Source of the DNA: Sphingomonadales bacterium
GTDB lineage: Bacteria > Pseudomonadota > Alphaproteobacteria > Sphingomonadales > Sphingomonadaceae
DNA length: 64,000 bases
Reading direction: 5' to 3'
Assembly (NCBI GenBank): GCA_028871475.1
Contig: JAGWMZ010000002.1
Coordinates: 1-64,000 of the forward strand
This document shows positions 63,272-64,000 of this stretch, piece after piece; positions within the stretch are counted from its first letter, which is position 1; each line of letters begins with the position of its first letter. The position numbers and the translations under genes were made by a program. The notes beneath the pieces are model-generated. The model saw only the letters and a program-made list of their open reading frames with translations. It ran no database searches and was not told the origin of the DNA.

Positions 63272-64000
63272 CTACCGCTGGCCGACAGCCTTGCGCTTTG
63301 ACCAGTCGATGTCCGGCGTGGCGGGAGGCAGGCGATGACCCGCATCCGGCCGGCTGGAAGTGCGGCCCGTCGAGCCGGCAAAGACCGGGCGGCTTTCCCC
63401 TTCATTGGCGCGGCTGCGCGGTGCCGTGGCTGCTTTCTCGCGCGGCGGGCGGATGGTTTCGCGCCGTTCCAGCCGGAACTGACCGACGATCTGCGCCATG
63501 GTGCTGGCCTGATCCTTGAGCGCGCGGGCCGCTGCGTTCGACTCCTCGACCATGGCCGCGTTCTGTTGGGTGTTGATGTCCATCTGGCGGATTTCCTCGG
63601 TCACCTGCCGGATGTCGCCGGCCTGCTGCTCGGCGGCGCGGGCGATGTCCTCGGACTGGAGCGTGGTCTCGCCCATCTGCTCGATGATGCGGTCGAGCGC
63701 TATGCCGGTCTTGGCCACCAGATCGACGCCCTCGCGCACATCGAGCGCCGATTTGCTGATGAGCGACTTGATGTTCTTGGCCGATTCGGTGGTGCGATGG
63801 GCCAGCGCGCGGACCTCGGTGGCCACCACGGCAAAGCCCTTGCCTGCATCACCCGCGCGCGCCGCCTCGACCCCGGCGTTGATCGCCAGCAGGTTGGTCT
63901 GGAACGCGATGGCCTCGATCACATCGGTGATCTGCGCGATTTCCTCGCTCGAGGTCTTGATCTTGTTCATCGCCTGCTGGGCCGATTTGACGACCTGACC
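63272..64000 (-). CDS. methyl-accepting chemotaxis protein, C-terminal part
   Basis: Reaches the window end, so only the signalling end is seen, starting GQVVKSAQQAMNKIKTSSEE. It contains the highly conserved hairpin tip IEAIAFQTNLLAINAGVEAARAGDAGKGFAVVATEVRALAHRT, which docks CheA/CheW, and adaptation helices rich in Glu/Gln pairs. The tail (SRPVFAGSTGRTSSRPDAG) is variable. No sensor or HAMP domain is visible. A GC hairpin (63263-63284) overlaps its stop. Confidence 0.93.
   Translation of the reverse strand, partial: GQVVKSAQQAMNKIKTSSEEIAQITDVIEAIAFQTNLLAINAGVEAARAGDAGKGFAVVATEVRALAHRTTESAKNIKSLISKSALDVREGVDLVAKTGIALDRIIEQMGETTLQSEDIARAAEQQAGDIRQVTEEIRQMDINTQQNAAMVEESNAAARALKDQASTMAQIVGQFRLERRETIRPPREKAATAPRSRANEGESRPVFAGSTGRTSSRPDAGHRLPPATPDIDWSKRKAVGQR

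Overview
The window is GC-rich, tightly packed chromosomal DNA from an alphaproteobacterium, most likely a sphingomonad (Novosphingobium/Sphingomonas type; the genus cannot be fixed by reading alone). Pointers are an RcdA/DUF1465 gene, paired DUF465 genes, a zwf-edd-glk-eda Entner-Doudoroff block, a MucR zinc-finger regulator, a GAF-containing PtsP and an HWE-type bacteriophytochrome. I found no rRNA, tRNA, CRISPR array, prophage or insertion sequence. Most neighbouring genes overlap by 1-16 bases or are separated by fewer than 30.

Layout. 0-13 kb is housekeeping: a polytopic membrane protein, lipB, a lipoprotein, a carboxymuconolactone-decarboxylase-like protein, nadA, a metallo-hydrolase, rcdA-like DUF1465, two DUF465 genes, ptsP, a RodZ-like HTH membrane protein, cpoB, tilS and an L,D-transpeptidase. 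13-21 kb is central carbon metabolism on the minus strand: a divergent phosphoenolpyruvate carboxylase and zwf-edd-glk-eda. 21-25.6 kb holds an exported cyclophilin with a low-GC middle and a TadE-TadE-TadG pilus-type cassette. 25.8-27.9 kb is a PepSY-TM/DUF2271/DUF4198 operon behind a Fur-like box and ending at a strong terminator. 28-37 kb is a sensory island: MucR, a bacteriophytochrome hybrid kinase, a single-domain response regulator, a double KaiC-type ATPase and a divergent multi-PAS hybrid kinase. 37-41.5 kb is a TonB receptor / APH-fold kinase / PnuC-family salvage operon. 41.5-43.4 kb is a class B3 metallo-beta-lactamase whose first zinc-ligand His is Glu, divergent from an AmpR-type regulator with a perfect dyad between them. 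43.4-44.7 kb is an SDR/HxlR divergent pair. 44.7-48.4 kb is an unassigned catabolic-looking minus-strand group (homoserine-dehydrogenase-like, GGCT-like, M24, aldehyde dehydrogenase). 48.5-51.7 kb is piuC, an FMN alpha-hydroxy-acid dehydrogenase and an MHS-family transporter behind a second Fur-like box. 51.8-55.6 kb holds an M28 peptidase, a CelD-type GNAT and a proline-dehydrogenase-like barrel lacking the substrate-binding Arg pair. 55.5-58.7 kb holds an exported Fe/Mn SOD, Ada and an Old Yellow Enzyme. 58.9-61 kb is modABC with a short ModC. 61-63.2 kb is a Pit phosphate transporter behind an in-frame NUDIX-DUF47 fusion. The window ends inside a chemotaxis receptor.

Most worth following: the PRODH-like barrel beside a GNAT; the Glu-variant B3 lactamase under AmpR; the phytochrome/KaiC/PAS-kinase island with EcfG-like promoter candidates; the NUDIX-DUF47 fusion with an internal start; the PEP carboxylase with a rewritten catalytic loop; and a 16-base Fur-like motif, 14/16 identical, in front of two separate operons.
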